A stretch of DNA of 61,605 bases from JBFKQC01 sp041627895 (lineage in GTDB: Bacteria; Pseudomonadota; Alphaproteobacteria; Rhodobacterales; Rhodobacteraceae): NCBI GenBank assembly GCA_041627895.1, contig JBFKQC010000015.1, forward strand, positions 1 to 61,605, in the 5' to 3' direction. The stretch's first letter is position 1, and each line of letters starts with the position of its first letter. Under the pieces are notes generated by a model, which saw only the letters and a list, made by a program, of their open reading frames with translations, did no database searches and was not told the DNA's origin. Shown in pieces: positions 49,216 through 58,545 of the stretch. Position numbers and translations under genes: made by a program.

Positions 49216-49976
49216 GTCGTCCCTCCTTCGCGCATCCAGCCCAGGCCCGCGTCGGTGCGGCCCCGGGGGTTGTATTCGCCGCTGACCCAGCCCTCGTATC
49301 CGTCCGCGTCGAGCGCGGCGAAGAAGGCGGGATAGTCGATGTCGTCGGCCACCGGCTCGTGCCGGCCCGGCACGCCGCCGACCTGCACGTGGCGCACCAG
49401 GTGGCGGCAGGCCGCCCAGGCCGCCGCCGCGTCCCCGGTGATGCGCTGGGCGTGGTAGGCGTCGAATTGCAGCCCCAGATTGGGCGCGTTCACCTCGGCC
49501 AGGATCGCCGCGGCCAGGTCGAAATCCGCAAGGTAATAGCCCGGCATGTCGTGCGGGTTGATCGGCTCGATGGTCAGGCTCTGGCCCGGCGCCTCGGCCG
49601 CGGCCCAGGCGAGGTTGCGGATGAAGGTGTCGCGCGCCACCAGCCCCTCGGCCTTGCCCGCCATGATGTGGATGTGCTCGGGCTTCAGCCGTTCGGCATA
49701 GCGCAAAGTGCGCCGGAAATCGCGGCGGAACCGGTCCTCGCCGCCCGGCACCGCGGCAAAGCCGCGCTCGCCGCCGGTCCAGTTCGGCGGCGGGGTGTTG
49801 ATCAGCACCAGCGGCAGGCCGGCGCGCCCGAGCCGCCGGACGATCTCGGTCGCGGCGTCGTCGTAGGGAAACAGCACCTCGACGCCCTCGAACCCGGCAT
49901 CGGCCGCCGCCTCGAAGCGTTCGAGGAACGGGTATTCCTTGAAGAGCATGCTGAGGTTGGCGGCGAAACGCGGCAT
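49212..49976 (-). CDS. hyi: Hydroxypyruvate isomerase-family TIM-barrel protein
   Basis: 254 residues. MPRFAANLSMLFKEYPFLERFEAAADAGFEGVEVLFPYD is the characteristic Hyi/OtnI N terminus; metal-ligand glutamates are in LTIEPIN and SGEYNPRG, with QFDAYH between. It interconverts hydroxypyruvate and tartronate semialdehyde, or acts on 2-oxo-tetronate. AAAGGAGC precedes the ATG. The glyoxylate/hydroxypyruvate theme recurs with ghrA and glyA. Confidence 0.88.
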   Translation of the reverse strand: MPRFAANLSMLFKEYPFLERFEAAADAGFEGVEVLFPYDDAATEIVRRLGRAGLPLVLINTPPPNWTGGERGFAAVPGGEDRFRRDFRRTLRYAERLKPEHIHIMAGKAEGLVARDTFIRNLAWAAAEAPGQSLTIEPINPHDMPGYYLADFDLAAAILAEVNAPNLGLQFDAYHAQRITGDAAAAWAACRHLVRHVQVGGVPGRHEPVADDIDYPAFFAALDADGYEGWVSGEYNPRGRTDAGLGWMREGGTT

Positions 49977-50111
49977 CGGGGCTCCTTTGCCCCCGGGTCT
50001 AGCGCGCGACGGGGCCGGACGAAAGCGGGTAGCGGATGCGCGGCGCCCTGCCGGCCGCTGTTCGCGCCGGGATCGGCCCAGATGTCGGCGCAAGGGGCCG
50101 CGGCCCGCGCC

Positions 50112-50993
50112 TCAGCGCCCCCGGCGCCGCGCCGGCGTGACCAGCGCCTCGCGGTAGACCAGCGTCACGGTCACGAAGCTGACCCAGATCAGCAGATACC
50201 AGCTGCCCATCTTGGCGATGGACACCAGATCGAACATCCCCTGCCCGGGATAGATCCAGGTTCCCGTCCTGGTGCCGACGTTCTCGGCCACCCAGATGAA
50301 AAAGCTCGTCAGCACACCCGCCAGAACCATCGGCATCCAATAGTCGTTGTCGCCGATGTGGAAATGGACCCGCGTGCGTGCAAAGAGCAGCAGCGTCGCC
50401 GCGAACAGCGCCAGCCGGATGTCCGGCAGGAAATGGTGCGCGAAGAAATTGGCATAGATCGCGCCGGCCAGAAGCACGGTCGCCCAGAACGGCGGGTAGG
50501 GCTCGAACCGCATGTCGAACAGCCGGATCGCGCGCGCCATGAAGCTGCCGACCGAGGCATACATGAACCCGGTGAACAGCGGCACGCTCATCAGTTTCAG
50601 ATAGCCCGGCTCGGGATAGGCCCAGGACCCTGCGTTGACCTTGAACATCTCCATCGCCGTCCCGGTCAGATGGAACAGCACGATGACCCGCGCCTCGTCC
50701 GGCGTCTCGAGCCGGAACCACAGAAACAGCACCTGCAGCGCCACGGCATAGATCGCCAGCGCGTCGTAGCGGTAAAGCGGCAGCGCGTCCGACCAGACCG
50801 CGCGCGACAGGATCAGCCCGATCAGCAGCAGCCCGGCAAACAGGCTGGCCCAGCCGAGTTTCAGCGCGAAGACGACGAATTCCGACAGCCAGGCGGGAAC
50901 ATGCCGCCGGGTCCAGACCCCGACGGCCTTTTCTATCTCGCGCGTGCTGCGCCGGTGCAGCGGAAGCTGCGTATCGCCGGTCTCGAGCGTCAC
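50112..50993 (-). CDS. DUF817 integral membrane protein
   Basis: 293 residues, about eight membrane segments. Conserved-looking polar spots include HLTGTAMEMFKVNAGSWAYPEP and the NVGTRTGTWIYPGQ stretch, consistent with the DUF817 family, whose function is unknown. It begins 1 nt after the glyA stop and is probably translated from the same mRNA. Confidence 0.82.
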   Translation of the reverse strand: MTLETGDTQLPLHRRSTREIEKAVGVWTRRHVPAWLSEFVVFALKLGWASLFAGLLLIGLILSRAVWSDALPLYRYDALAIYAVALQVLFLWFRLETPDEARVIVLFHLTGTAMEMFKVNAGSWAYPEPGYLKLMSVPLFTGFMYASVGSFMARAIRLFDMRFEPYPPFWATVLLAGAIYANFFAHHFLPDIRLALFAATLLLFARTRVHFHIGDNDYWMPMVLAGVLTSFFIWVAENVGTRTGTWIYPGQGMFDLVSIAKMGSWYLLIWVSFVTVTLVYREALVTPARRRGR

Positions 50994-50994
50994 G

Positions 50995-52290
50995 TCACAG
51001 GGCGGGGTAGATCGGGAACCGCTTGCAAAGCGCCTTCACTTCGGCCTTCACCTTGGCCTCGACCGCCGCGTTGCCGTCTTCGCCGTTGGCCGCCAGCCCG
51101 TCCACGACCTCGACGATCCAGTCGGCGATCTGGCGGAACTCGGGCTCTCCGAAGCCGCGCGTCGTGCCGACCGGCGAGCCGAGCCGGATGCCGCTGGTGA
51201 TCGTCGGCTTCTCGGTGTCGAACGGGATGCCGTTCTTGTTGCAGGTGATGTTGGCACGCCCCAGCGCGTCCTCGGTGGCGTTGCCCTTCACGCCCTTGGG
51301 CCGCAGGTCGACCAGCATCAGGTGGCTGTCGGTGCCGCCGGTGACGATGTCCAGGCCGCCCTTCTGCAACTGGTCGGCCAGCGCCTTGGCGTTGGCGATC
51401 ACGCGGGCCTGGTAGGTCTTGAAGCCCGGCTGCAACGCCTCGCCGAAGGCGACCGCCTTGGCGGCGATCACGTGCATCAGCGGGCCGCCCTGGATACCGG
51501 GGAAGATCGCCGAATTGACCTTCTTGGCGATCTCCTCGACATCGGTCAGCACCATCCCGCCGCGCGGGCCGCGCAGCGTCTTGTGGGTGGTCGTGGTGGC
51601 CACGTGGGCGTGCGGGAAGGGCGAGGGGTAAAGCCCCGCCGCCACCAGCCCGGCGAAATGCGCCATGTCGACCAGCAGATAGGCGCCGACCGCATCGGCG
51701 ATCTCGCGGAACCGCTTGAAGTCGAGGATGCGCGGGATCGCCGAGCCGCCGGCGATGATCAGCTTGGGCCGGTGCGCAACCGCCAGTTCGGCGATCTGGT
51801 CGTAATCCGGCAGCATGTCCTGCCGGCGCACGCCGTACTGCACCGCGTGGAACCACTTGCCCGACTGGTTCGGCTTGGCCCCGTGGGTCAGGTGCCCGCC
51901 GGCATCGAGGCTCATGCCCAGGATCGTGTCGCCCGGTTTCAGAAGCGCCTGGAACACGCCCTGGTTCGCCTGGCTGCCCGAGTTTGGCTGCACGTTGGCG
52001 AACGCGGCACCGAACAGCCTGCACGCCCGCTCGATCGCCAGGTTCTCGGCGATGTCGACATACTGGCAGCCGCCGTAATAGCGCCGCCCGGGATAGCCCT
52101 CGGCGTACTTGTTGGTCATCACCGAGCCCTGCGCCGCCATCACCGCGCGGCTGACGATGTTCTCCGACGCGATCAGCTCGATCTCGTCGCGCTGGCGGCC
52201 CAGTTCCTTCGAGATCGCGTCGAAGATTTCCGGGTCGCGGGCTTCGAGGCCTTCGGTGAAGAAACGGTCGTCGCGATGATGTGCGGTCAT
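50995..52290 (-). CDS. glyA: Serine hydroxymethyltransferase
   Basis: 431 residues. Fold-type I PLP enzyme. PLP lysine is in TTTTHKTLRGPRGG, with ELIASENIVS, NKYAEGYPGRRYYGG and IFPGIQGGP motifs. Interconverts serine and glycine with tetrahydrofolate, feeding C1 units, which could also receive methyl groups from the FAD demethylase in region 1. The start at 52290 was chosen over an 87-nt longer frame. Divergent from nadK. Confidence 0.97.
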   Translation of the reverse strand: MTAHHRDDRFFTEGLEARDPEIFDAISKELGRQRDEIELIASENIVSRAVMAAQGSVMTNKYAEGYPGRRYYGGCQYVDIAENLAIERACRLFGAAFANVQPNSGSQANQGVFQALLKPGDTILGMSLDAGGHLTHGAKPNQSGKWFHAVQYGVRRQDMLPDYDQIAELAVAHRPKLIIAGGSAIPRILDFKRFREIADAVGAYLLVDMAHFAGLVAAGLYPSPFPHAHVATTTTHKTLRGPRGGMVLTDVEEIAKKVNSAIFPGIQGGPLMHVIAAKAVAFGEALQPGFKTYQARVIANAKALADQLQKGGLDIVTGGTDSHLMLVDLRPKGVKGNATEDALGRANITCNKNGIPFDTEKPTITSGIRLGSPVGTTRGFGEPEFRQIADWIVEVVDGLAANGEDGNAAVEAKVKAEVKALCKRFPIYPAL

Positions 52291-52424
52291 TGGCCTGTCC
52301 CCTCGGGCTGGAATGGCGGGTCCATACAGGATCGCGCCAGAGCGAGAAAGCCCCGATAGCGACGCCTGCGACGCCAAGCGCGTCTTTGCTGGACATTCCC
52401 GGGGGCCGCGTCATTCTGGGCCGC

Positions 52425-53192
52425 ATGTCCGCCGCCCGGAAAATCGCCTTTGCCGCCAGCGAGACCGCGATCGCGCAGCGCGCCCTGGCCGAACTGTCCG
52501 GCACCTATGGCACCGTCGCGCCGGAAGCGGCCGACGTGATCGTCGCGCTCGGCGGCGACGGGTTCATGCTGACCACGCTGCACGGCACGATGCATCTCGA
52601 CGTGCCGGTCTACGGGATGAACTGCGGCACCATCGGATTTCTGATGAACGAATACGCCGCCGACGGGCTGATGGAGCGGCTGGCGGCCTCGGAAGAGACC
52701 GTGATCAACCCGCTCAAGATGCGTGCCGAGACGCCCGAGGGCGAGGTGCACGAGGCGCTGGCGATCAACGAGGTCTCGCTGTTGCGCGCCGGTCCCCAGG
52801 CGGCCAAGCTGCGCGTCACCGTCGACGGCAAGGTGCGGATGGAAGAACTGGTCTGCGACGGCGCGCTGCTGGCGACGCCGGCCGGGTCGACCGCCTACAA
52901 CTACTCGGCGCACGGTCCCGTGCTGCCGATCGGGTCGGACGTCCTGGCGCTGACCGCCATCGCGCCGTTCCGGCCGCGGCGCTGGCGCGGGGCGCTCTTG
53001 CCGAAATCGGCGGATGTGCGGTTCGACGTGCTGGAAGCGGACAAGCGCCCGGTCATGGCCGACGCGGATTCGCGCGCCGTCCGGCGGGTGCGGGCGGTCG
53101 AGGTCCGGTCCGAGCCCTCGGTGCGGCATCGCCTTCTGTTCGACCCGGGTCACGGGCTCGAGGAACGGCTGATCCGCGAACAATTCGTCTGA
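52425..53192 (+). CDS. nadK: NAD kinase
   Basis: 255 residues. GGDG at 43-46 (VALGGDGFMLTTL), NCGTIGFLMNE, LLATPAGSTAYNYSAHGPVLP and ADSRAVRRVR match NAD kinase. It makes NADP+ from NAD+ with ATP or polyphosphate. Start ATG 52425; a frame upstream is open but antisense-like. Convergent with the DUF4342 gene, 19 nt between stops. Confidence 0.94.
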   Translation: MSAARKIAFAASETAIAQRALAELSGTYGTVAPEAADVIVALGGDGFMLTTLHGTMHLDVPVYGMNCGTIGFLMNEYAADGLMERLAASEETVINPLKMRAETPEGEVHEALAINEVSLLRAGPQAAKLRVTVDGKVRMEELVCDGALLATPAGSTAYNYSAHGPVLPIGSDVLALTAIAPFRPRRWRGALLPKSADVRFDVLEADKRPVMADADSRAVRRVRAVEVRSEPSVRHRLLFDPGHGLEERLIREQFV

Positions 53193-53211
53193 CCCGGCGC
53201 GGCCGACCGCC

Positions 53212-53511
53212 TCAGGCGTCCTCCTTCGCGTCGGCCTCCTCGTGCACGATCTCGACCTTGACCTTGGCGAAGAACGCCACAAGCGCGCCGACCAGCGCCA
53301 GGATCGGCGCCGCGATCACGATGGCGCCCCCGGCCGCGGCGCCGATGGTCAGCGGAATGTCGACCGCGATGTCGCCATCGGGCTCCTTGACCCTGATCCG
53401 GCGCACCGACGCCTCGGCGGCCCATTCCTTGACCTTGTCCATCAGCTTGTCGGCCGAAACCTCGACCTCTTCGGTCCAAGTGCGTTTGCTCTTGCGGCTC
53501 TTGTCGGGCAT
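53212..53511 (-). CDS. DUF4342-domain protein with membrane segment
   Basis: 99 residues. N-terminal TWTEEVEVSADKLMDKVKEW and RRIRVKEPDGDIAVDIPLTIGAAAGG follow the DUF4342 pattern, then a strongly hydrophobic helix (AIVIAAPILALVGALVAFFAKV) and an acidic tail. Membrane-associated, function unknown. Confidence 0.8.
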   Translation of the reverse strand: MPDKSRKSKRTWTEEVEVSADKLMDKVKEWAAEASVRRIRVKEPDGDIAVDIPLTIGAAAGGAIVIAAPILALVGALVAFFAKVKVEIVHEEADAKEDA

Positions 53512-53887
53512 CGCTCGTCCTCCATCGGGGTGAGGCGCAGAGCATAGGCGCGAGCGGGCCCGGGCGGTATGATGTGGGTCAATCCCCGGCCGCAGCGGCC
53601 CCGCGACTCGGCGCCGGCGCGATCCGGCGGGCGCGCCCGGGCACGCCAGGATCCCCCGGAATCGGCCCGAACCCCGGGCTTTGTTTCCGCCGAGGCGCCA
53701 ATCCGGCGCTGAATCGGGCGAAATCGTGAAATTTCTTTGTCGAACCGGCCCGGAATGAGACGGTCTGCCCGTTGATGAAACGCGGGTGGTCCGGGCGTGG
53801 GGTCCGTTGCCGGCAGGGTTTCAGCGCAGCGGCACGATCCGTGCCCGCGCCGCATGCCGCCCGCCATGACGAGTAAAGGGGTGAGGG
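53512..53887. other. Gap between DUF4342 and the repeat-protein gene
   Basis: 376 nt, divergent intergenic space. An A/T-richer patch at about 53722-53745 (GTGAAATTTCTTTG) may hold promoter elements for either side. No gene or known RNA recognised. Confidence 0.5.
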
Positions 53888-54367
53888 ATGGCTTTCGACA
53901 TCAAGACGACCTGCGAGGACGACACGCACGACACCTGCGCCGACGCGCCGGGCCGCGCCGATCCGGTCGGCCACCAGGAGGACAGCACCGGCCACCTGAA
54001 CGGCAAGGGCCACGGGCACGAGCACACCGGCTATCTGAACGGCAAGGGTCATCACAAGTTCCACGGGGAATGCGAGGATGACGAAACCAGCACGGTGTTC
54101 GCGAGTGCCTATGGCGGGACGGACGGCGACGGCGGCCCCGATCCGGTGGGCCACCAGGAAGACAGCACCGGCCACCTCAACGGCCAGGGCTACCAGCACG
54201 ACCATATCGGCTATCTGAACGGCGAGGGCCACCAGAAGTTCCACGGCGACGACGATGACGGCTGCGACCTGATGGACTCGATCTGCACCCTGCCGCCGCC
54301 CTCGGACGACGAGTGGCAGGACGACGAGGTCGACCCCTGCGACTGCGAGTTCGACCTGTTCACCTGA
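53888..54367 (+). CDS. Unrecognised His/Asp/Gly-rich repeat protein
   Basis: 159 residues, not recognised. Two 36-residue repeats (25-60 and 85-120, 29 of 36 identical) begin DPVGHQEDSTGHLNG and contain two sub-units of the form G-H/Y-LNG-x-G-H/Y followed by an xH pattern, ending KFHG. About eight cysteines lie outside the repeats, paired at both ends (CEDDTHDTC, CDLMDSIC, CDC). Very acidic, no signal peptide or membrane segment. The repeat copies differ at DNA level mainly at third codon positions in this frame (GTC/GTG, GAG/GAA, CTG/CTC), which supports real coding. Many His and Asp suggest metal binding. GGGGTGAGGG precedes the ATG. Confidence 0.75.
   Translation: MAFDIKTTCEDDTHDTCADAPGRADPVGHQEDSTGHLNGKGHGHEHTGYLNGKGHHKFHGECEDDETSTVFASAYGGTDGDGGPDPVGHQEDSTGHLNGQGYQHDHIGYLNGEGHQKFHGDDDDGCDLMDSICTLPPPSDDEWQDDEVDPCDCEFDLFT
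53960..54247 (+). repeat. Two-copy 180-nt-period coding repeat
   Basis: Copies at 53960-54067 and 54140-54247, encoding the 36-residue unit of the His/Asp/Gly-rich protein. Period 180 nt (60 codons), with a non-repeated linker of 24 residues. Confidence 0.85.
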
Positions 54368-54395
54368 ACGGCAGAGCGCCGGACTATCGAAAGGC

Positions 54396-54431
54396 CCGGC
54401 CCGGGCGGCGGACTTGCCGCGTCCGGGCCGG
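54396..54431. terminator. Nested hairpin between convergent genes
   Basis: CCGGCCCGG (54396-54404) and CCGGGCCGG (54423-54431) enclose GCGGC/GCCGC (54405-54409, 54416-54420) with a 6-nt loop. It lies between the repeat-protein stop and the prpE stop, fitting a bidirectional terminator without T runs. Confidence 0.55.
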
Positions 54432-54442
54432 CGCGCCGCGGA

Positions 54443-56332
54443 TTACCCCTTCGGATACCCCAGCTTGCCCACCGCTTCCCTGATCTCGTCCAGGATCGCC
54501 GGATCGTCGATGGTCGCGGGCATCTTGAAATCCTCGCCATCAGCGATCTTGACCATCGTCGCGCGCAGGATCTTGCCCGACCGCGTCTTGGGCAGGCGGT
54601 CGACCACCGCCACCAGCTTGAAGGCGGCGACGGGGCCGATCTTTTCGCGCACGAGCTTCACGCACTCGGCCCTGATCTCGTCGTGCGGGCGGTCGACGCC
54701 CTTGGTGAGGCAGACGAACCCCATCGGCAACTGGCCCTTCAGCTGATCCGTCACGCCGATCACCGCGCATTCGGCGACGTCGGGGTGCGCGGCCAGAACC
54801 TCCTCCATCCCGCCGGTCGACAGCCGGTGGCCGGCAACGTTGATCACGTCGTCGGTGCGGGCCATGATCCAGACATAGCCGTCCGCGTCCTTCATGCCTG
54901 CGTCGCCGGTCTCGTAATAGCCCGGGAACTTGGAAAGATAGGACTTCCGGAACCGGTCCTCGGCGTGCCAGAGCGTCGGCAGCGTGCCCGGCGGCAGCGG
55001 CAGCTTCACCGCGATCGCGCCCAGCTCTCCGGCCGGCAATTCGCGGCCGTCGTCGTCGAGGATGTGGATGTCGTAGCCCGGCATCGGCACCGTGGGCGAG
55101 CCGATCTTGACCGGCAGCGGCTCGATCCCCATCGGGTTGCCCGCGATGGTGTATCCGGTTTCGGTCTGCCACCAGTGGTCGATGACCGGGACGCCCAGCA
55201 GCTCCTGCGCCCATTCGATGGTGTCGGGATCGGCGCGCTCGCCGGCGAGGAACAGGTAGTTGAGGCAGGAAATGTCGTAAGGCGCTAGGAATTCGCCCTT
55301 CGGGTCCTCGCGCTTGATCGCCCGGAACGCGGTGGGCGCGGTGAAGAAGCTCTTGACGTTGTATTCCGAGATAACCCGCCAGAAGGTGCCGGCGTCGGGG
55401 GTGCCGACCGGCTTGCCCTCGAACACGATCGTGGTGTTGCCGTGGATCAGCGGCGCATAGCAGATGTAGCTGTGGCCCACGACCCAGCCCACGTCCGAGG
55501 CGGCCCAGAACACGTCGCCCGGGTCGACGTCGTAGATGTTCTTCATCGTCCAGTTCAGCGCAACCAGGTGCCCGCCGGTGTGGCGCACCACGCCCTTGGG
55601 CTGGCCGGTGGTGCCGGACGTATAGAGGATATAGGCCGGGTGGTTGCCCTCGACGGCGACGCAATCGGCCGGCGCCGCGCCCGCCTGCGCCTCGTGCCAG
55701 TCAAAGTCGCGGCCCTGCGTCAGCGCCGCCTCGGCCTGCTCGCGCTGCAGGATCAGGCAGAACTCGGGCTTGTGCCGCGCCATCTCGATGGCGCCGTCCA
55801 GCAGGGGCTTGTATTGCACCACGCGGCCGGGCTCGATCCCGCAAGACGCGGACAGGATCGCCTTGGGCTGGGCATCGTCGATCCGGACGGCCAGCTCGCT
55901 CGAGGCGAAGCCGCCGAAGACGACCGAGTGGATCGCGCCGATCCGCGTGACGGCAAGCATGGCCACCAGGGCCTCGGGCACCATCGGCATGTAGACGATC
56001 ACCCGGTCGCCCTCGCCGATGCCGCGGGATTTCAGCGCGCCGGCCAGCCGGGCGACCTGGTCCTGCAATTCGCGGTAGGTGATCGTGCGCTTGGTGCCGG
56101 TGACCGGTGAATCGTAGATGATCGCCGCCTGGTCGCCGCGGGTCCCGACGTGCCGGTCGACCGCGTTCCAGCAGGTGTTGACCATGCCGTCGGCGAACCA
56201 TTCGTAAAGCGGCGCGTTCTCGTCGAACAGCGCCTTCGAGGGCTTGCGGTCCCAGTCGATGGCCTCTGCAGCCTGCATCCAGAAGCCTTCGGGGTCGGTC
56301 TGCCAGCGGTCGTAGACCTCTTTGTATCCCAT
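54443..56332 (-). CDS. prpE: Propionate--CoA ligase
   Basis: 629 residues. Acetyl-CoA-synthetase-like AMP-forming enzyme: YILYTSGTTGQPKGVVR P-loop, WWQTETGYTI, and the C-terminal catalytic lysine in PKTRSGKILRATM. The N-terminal YDRWQTDPEGFWMQAAEAIDWDRKPSK and the GTPDAGTFWRVISEYNVKSFFTAPTAFRAIK segment fit PrpE rather than Acs. It activates propionate. Next to phaC, it may supply propionyl-CoA for 3-hydroxyvalerate-containing polymer. Confidence 0.93.
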   Translation of the reverse strand: MGYKEVYDRWQTDPEGFWMQAAEAIDWDRKPSKALFDENAPLYEWFADGMVNTCWNAVDRHVGTRGDQAAIIYDSPVTGTKRTITYRELQDQVARLAGALKSRGIGEGDRVIVYMPMVPEALVAMLAVTRIGAIHSVVFGGFASSELAVRIDDAQPKAILSASCGIEPGRVVQYKPLLDGAIEMARHKPEFCLILQREQAEAALTQGRDFDWHEAQAGAAPADCVAVEGNHPAYILYTSGTTGQPKGVVRHTGGHLVALNWTMKNIYDVDPGDVFWAASDVGWVVGHSYICYAPLIHGNTTIVFEGKPVGTPDAGTFWRVISEYNVKSFFTAPTAFRAIKREDPKGEFLAPYDISCLNYLFLAGERADPDTIEWAQELLGVPVIDHWWQTETGYTIAGNPMGIEPLPVKIGSPTVPMPGYDIHILDDDGRELPAGELGAIAVKLPLPPGTLPTLWHAEDRFRKSYLSKFPGYYETGDAGMKDADGYVWIMARTDDVINVAGHRLSTGGMEEVLAAHPDVAECAVIGVTDQLKGQLPMGFVCLTKGVDRPHDEIRAECVKLVREKIGPVAAFKLVAVVDRLPKTRSGKILRATMVKIADGEDFKMPATIDDPAILDEIREAVGKLGYPKG

Positions 56333-56362
56333 CGTATGCCCTCCATTTCCGTGGACTGATTA

Positions 56363-56383
56363 GCCGCGGCGCAACGCCGCGGC
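56363..56383 (-). terminator. Hairpin between phaC and prpE
   Basis: GCCGCGGCG (56363-56371), CAA, CGCCGCGGC (56375-56383): a perfect 9-bp stem with a 3-nt loop, in the 178-nt gap after phaC and 31 nt before the prpE start. It could attenuate read-through between the genes. Confidence 0.45.
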
Positions 56384-56510
56384 AAGCGGCAGGGATGCGT
56401 CCTGCGGTCACTGTTGGCGATAACGCGCGGGGCGCAGGGGCCGCTGCCTGTCCGCGCCGCCTTCCGCCCGGGTCTTCCCGGCCCGAACGGCGAGCGCCCG
56501 GCGGTGCCGC

Positions 56511-58373
56511 TCAGCTCTGGTGGACATAGGTGCCGGGCGCGTCGCATATCGGCGCATAGCCCTTTCCGGGCGCGCCCATGCCGGGCGGTGGCGCCGGCGC
56601 GCCGCTGCCCGCCTTCAGCCAGTCGGCATAGGCCGGCCACCAGGATCCGCCGATCGGGGCGGCCGACGCGAACCAGGTCTCGGCGTCGACGTAAAGCGCG
56701 CCGGGCGGGCGGTGGCCGATCCGGTAATGCCGGCGCGGGTGGCCCGGCTCGCTGAGGATGCCGCCATTGTGCCCGCCCTTGGTCAGCACGAAGGTCAGGT
56801 CGCAGCTTGTGAACAGCCGCGCCTTGTAGACCGAGATCCAGGGCGCGATATGGTCGGTCTCGGTGCCGATCACGAACATCCGCGCCGCGATGTCCTTCAG
56901 CGCGATCACCCGGCCCTCGACATCGAACCGCCCCGCCGTCAGACGGTTTTCGAGAAACAGCGCGCGCAGGTATTCCGAATGCATCCGCGCCGGCATCCGC
57001 GTGGTGTCGCCGTTCCAGACGCCGATATCGGTGGGAAGGTCCTCTTTCCCCAGGAAGTACCGGTTCACCGCGCGGGAATAGATCAGGTCCTCGGCACGGA
57101 TTGCCGCGAAAGTGCGCGCCATCTGCGGCCGATCCAGATAGCCCTGCGCCCACATCATGTCCTCGAGGAACGCCACCTGGCTTTCGTCGAGGAACAGCAA
57201 AAGCTCGCCGGCCTGGGTGAAATCCACCTGCGCCGCCATCAGCGTGACCGAGGCCAGCCGGTCGTCGCCGTCGCGCGCCATCGTCGCCGCGGCGATGGCC
57301 AGCATCGTGCCGCCCAGACAATAACCGTTGGCGTGGATCTTCTGCCCCGGCACGATCGCCGACACGGCATCCAGCGCCGCCATCACGCCGCGCTTGCGGT
57401 AATCCTCCAGCGACAGCCCGGCCTGCTCGGGGCCGGGATTGACCCAGGACATCGCGAAGACGGTGAACCCCCGCTCGACCAGGAACCGGATGTAGGAATT
57501 CCCCGGCGACAGGTCGAGAATGTAGTATTTCATGATCCAGGCCGGGACGATCAGCACCGGCTCGGGATGCACGCATTCGGTCTGCGGCGCGTACTGGATC
57601 AGCTCGAATATGTCGTTGCGGTAGACCACCTTGCCCGGCGTGCAGGCCAGTTTCCTGCCGATCCGGTATTCCGCCGGCACGGGCTTGCGCGCCTGCGTGG
57701 CCGTGCGCACCAAATCCTCGGCGAAATGCGCCGCGCCCTCGACCAGGTTGCGGCCGCGCCGCCGCCCGGTCTCTTCGATGATCTCGGGGTTCATCCAGGG
57801 AAAGTTCGAGGGCGAGGCGGTGTCGAGAAGCTGCCGGATCAGGAAACGGGTCCGCTCGGCCTCGTCCTGGCGCTGGCCGTGCAGCTTCGTCGTCGCCTCT
57901 TCCCACCAGTCGTGCAGCGCCAGAAAGCCCTGCTGCCAGATCGCGAACGGCGCCCGGTCCCAGTCGGGATGGCCGAAGCGATGGTCCGAGGCGCGCGGCG
58001 CGAAGGGTTTCTCGGCGGCGCCGCGGTTCAGGCGGGCGGCGTAGCTCCAGAAGGCGTGCAGGTTCTCCAGCGCCCGGTACGCCAGTTCCGCCTGCCGCCC
58101 GGGCGCGCGCGACAGGTGCAGTGCCCAGTCGGCCCAGGCCTCGGCGATCGCGTGGGGCGAGACGCCCCCGGTGGTGCGCGCCAGCGCCGCGTTCAGCGCC
58201 CGGTCCAGGTTTCGCATCGGGCGGGCCGGCGGCGGCGGCTTCGGCGCGACCGTCGCGGGAAGCCGGATACGCTGTTCGGCGTCGGATATCTTGCTGGCTT
58301 TCCCTGTGCTCTGCATCGCCCGATCGCGCTGTCGCGGCGCCCCCTGCGTGGTGCCGAATATCCCATAGGGCAT
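56511..58373 (-). CDS. phaC: Class I polyhydroxyalkanoate synthase
   Basis: 620 residues. Alpha/beta hydrolase-type polymerase with the lipase-like box GYCLGG, nucleophile Cys352, Asp507 in ETDHIAPW and His535 in GGHNGGI. It polymerises 3-hydroxyacyl-CoA on granules. Lys-Pro-rich N-terminal extension of about 50 residues. The start at 58373 (MPYGIFG) has GAGGCGGA upstream; MQSTGKA at 58316 is an alternative. Phasin, depolymerase and phaA/B genes are not in this window. Confidence 0.94.
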   Translation of the reverse strand: MPYGIFGTTQGAPRQRDRAMQSTGKASKISDAEQRIRLPATVAPKPPPPARPMRNLDRALNAALARTTGGVSPHAIAEAWADWALHLSRAPGRQAELAYRALENLHAFWSYAARLNRGAAEKPFAPRASDHRFGHPDWDRAPFAIWQQGFLALHDWWEEATTKLHGQRQDEAERTRFLIRQLLDTASPSNFPWMNPEIIEETGRRRGRNLVEGAAHFAEDLVRTATQARKPVPAEYRIGRKLACTPGKVVYRNDIFELIQYAPQTECVHPEPVLIVPAWIMKYYILDLSPGNSYIRFLVERGFTVFAMSWVNPGPEQAGLSLEDYRKRGVMAALDAVSAIVPGQKIHANGYCLGGTMLAIAAATMARDGDDRLASVTLMAAQVDFTQAGELLLFLDESQVAFLEDMMWAQGYLDRPQMARTFAAIRAEDLIYSRAVNRYFLGKEDLPTDIGVWNGDTTRMPARMHSEYLRALFLENRLTAGRFDVEGRVIALKDIAARMFVIGTETDHIAPWISVYKARLFTSCDLTFVLTKGGHNGGILSEPGHPRRHYRIGHRPPGALYVDAETWFASAAPIGGSWWPAYADWLKAGSGAPAPPPGMGAPGKGYAPICDAPGTYVHQS

Positions 58374-58545
58374 TCCGCCTCGCCGGGCCTTGATTCAGGT
58401 CAGGCGGGGCCCGGGGCGGCCGCTGCCCGGGCCGGACAGAATGCGACACCGATGGCGAAAACGGACGCGCTGGGCAGGCGCGCTTGTGCCTTCATCGGGC
58501 CAGACGGTCCATTGCGGCCCGTCGATCAGCCAGGGTTTCCGTCCA

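Noticed and set aside
53579..54244. Hydrophobic, repeat-containing minus-strand frame opposite the His/Asp/Gly-rich gene
   Set aside because: It is the antisense of the repeat. Its codons end often in A or T, unlike the genome, whereas the plus frame is strongly G/C-ending and varies synonymously between repeat copies.
53960..54247. Direct repeats as a CRISPR-like or mobile array
   Set aside because: Only two copies with a 180-nt period, in frame within one coding sequence; no spacer variation.
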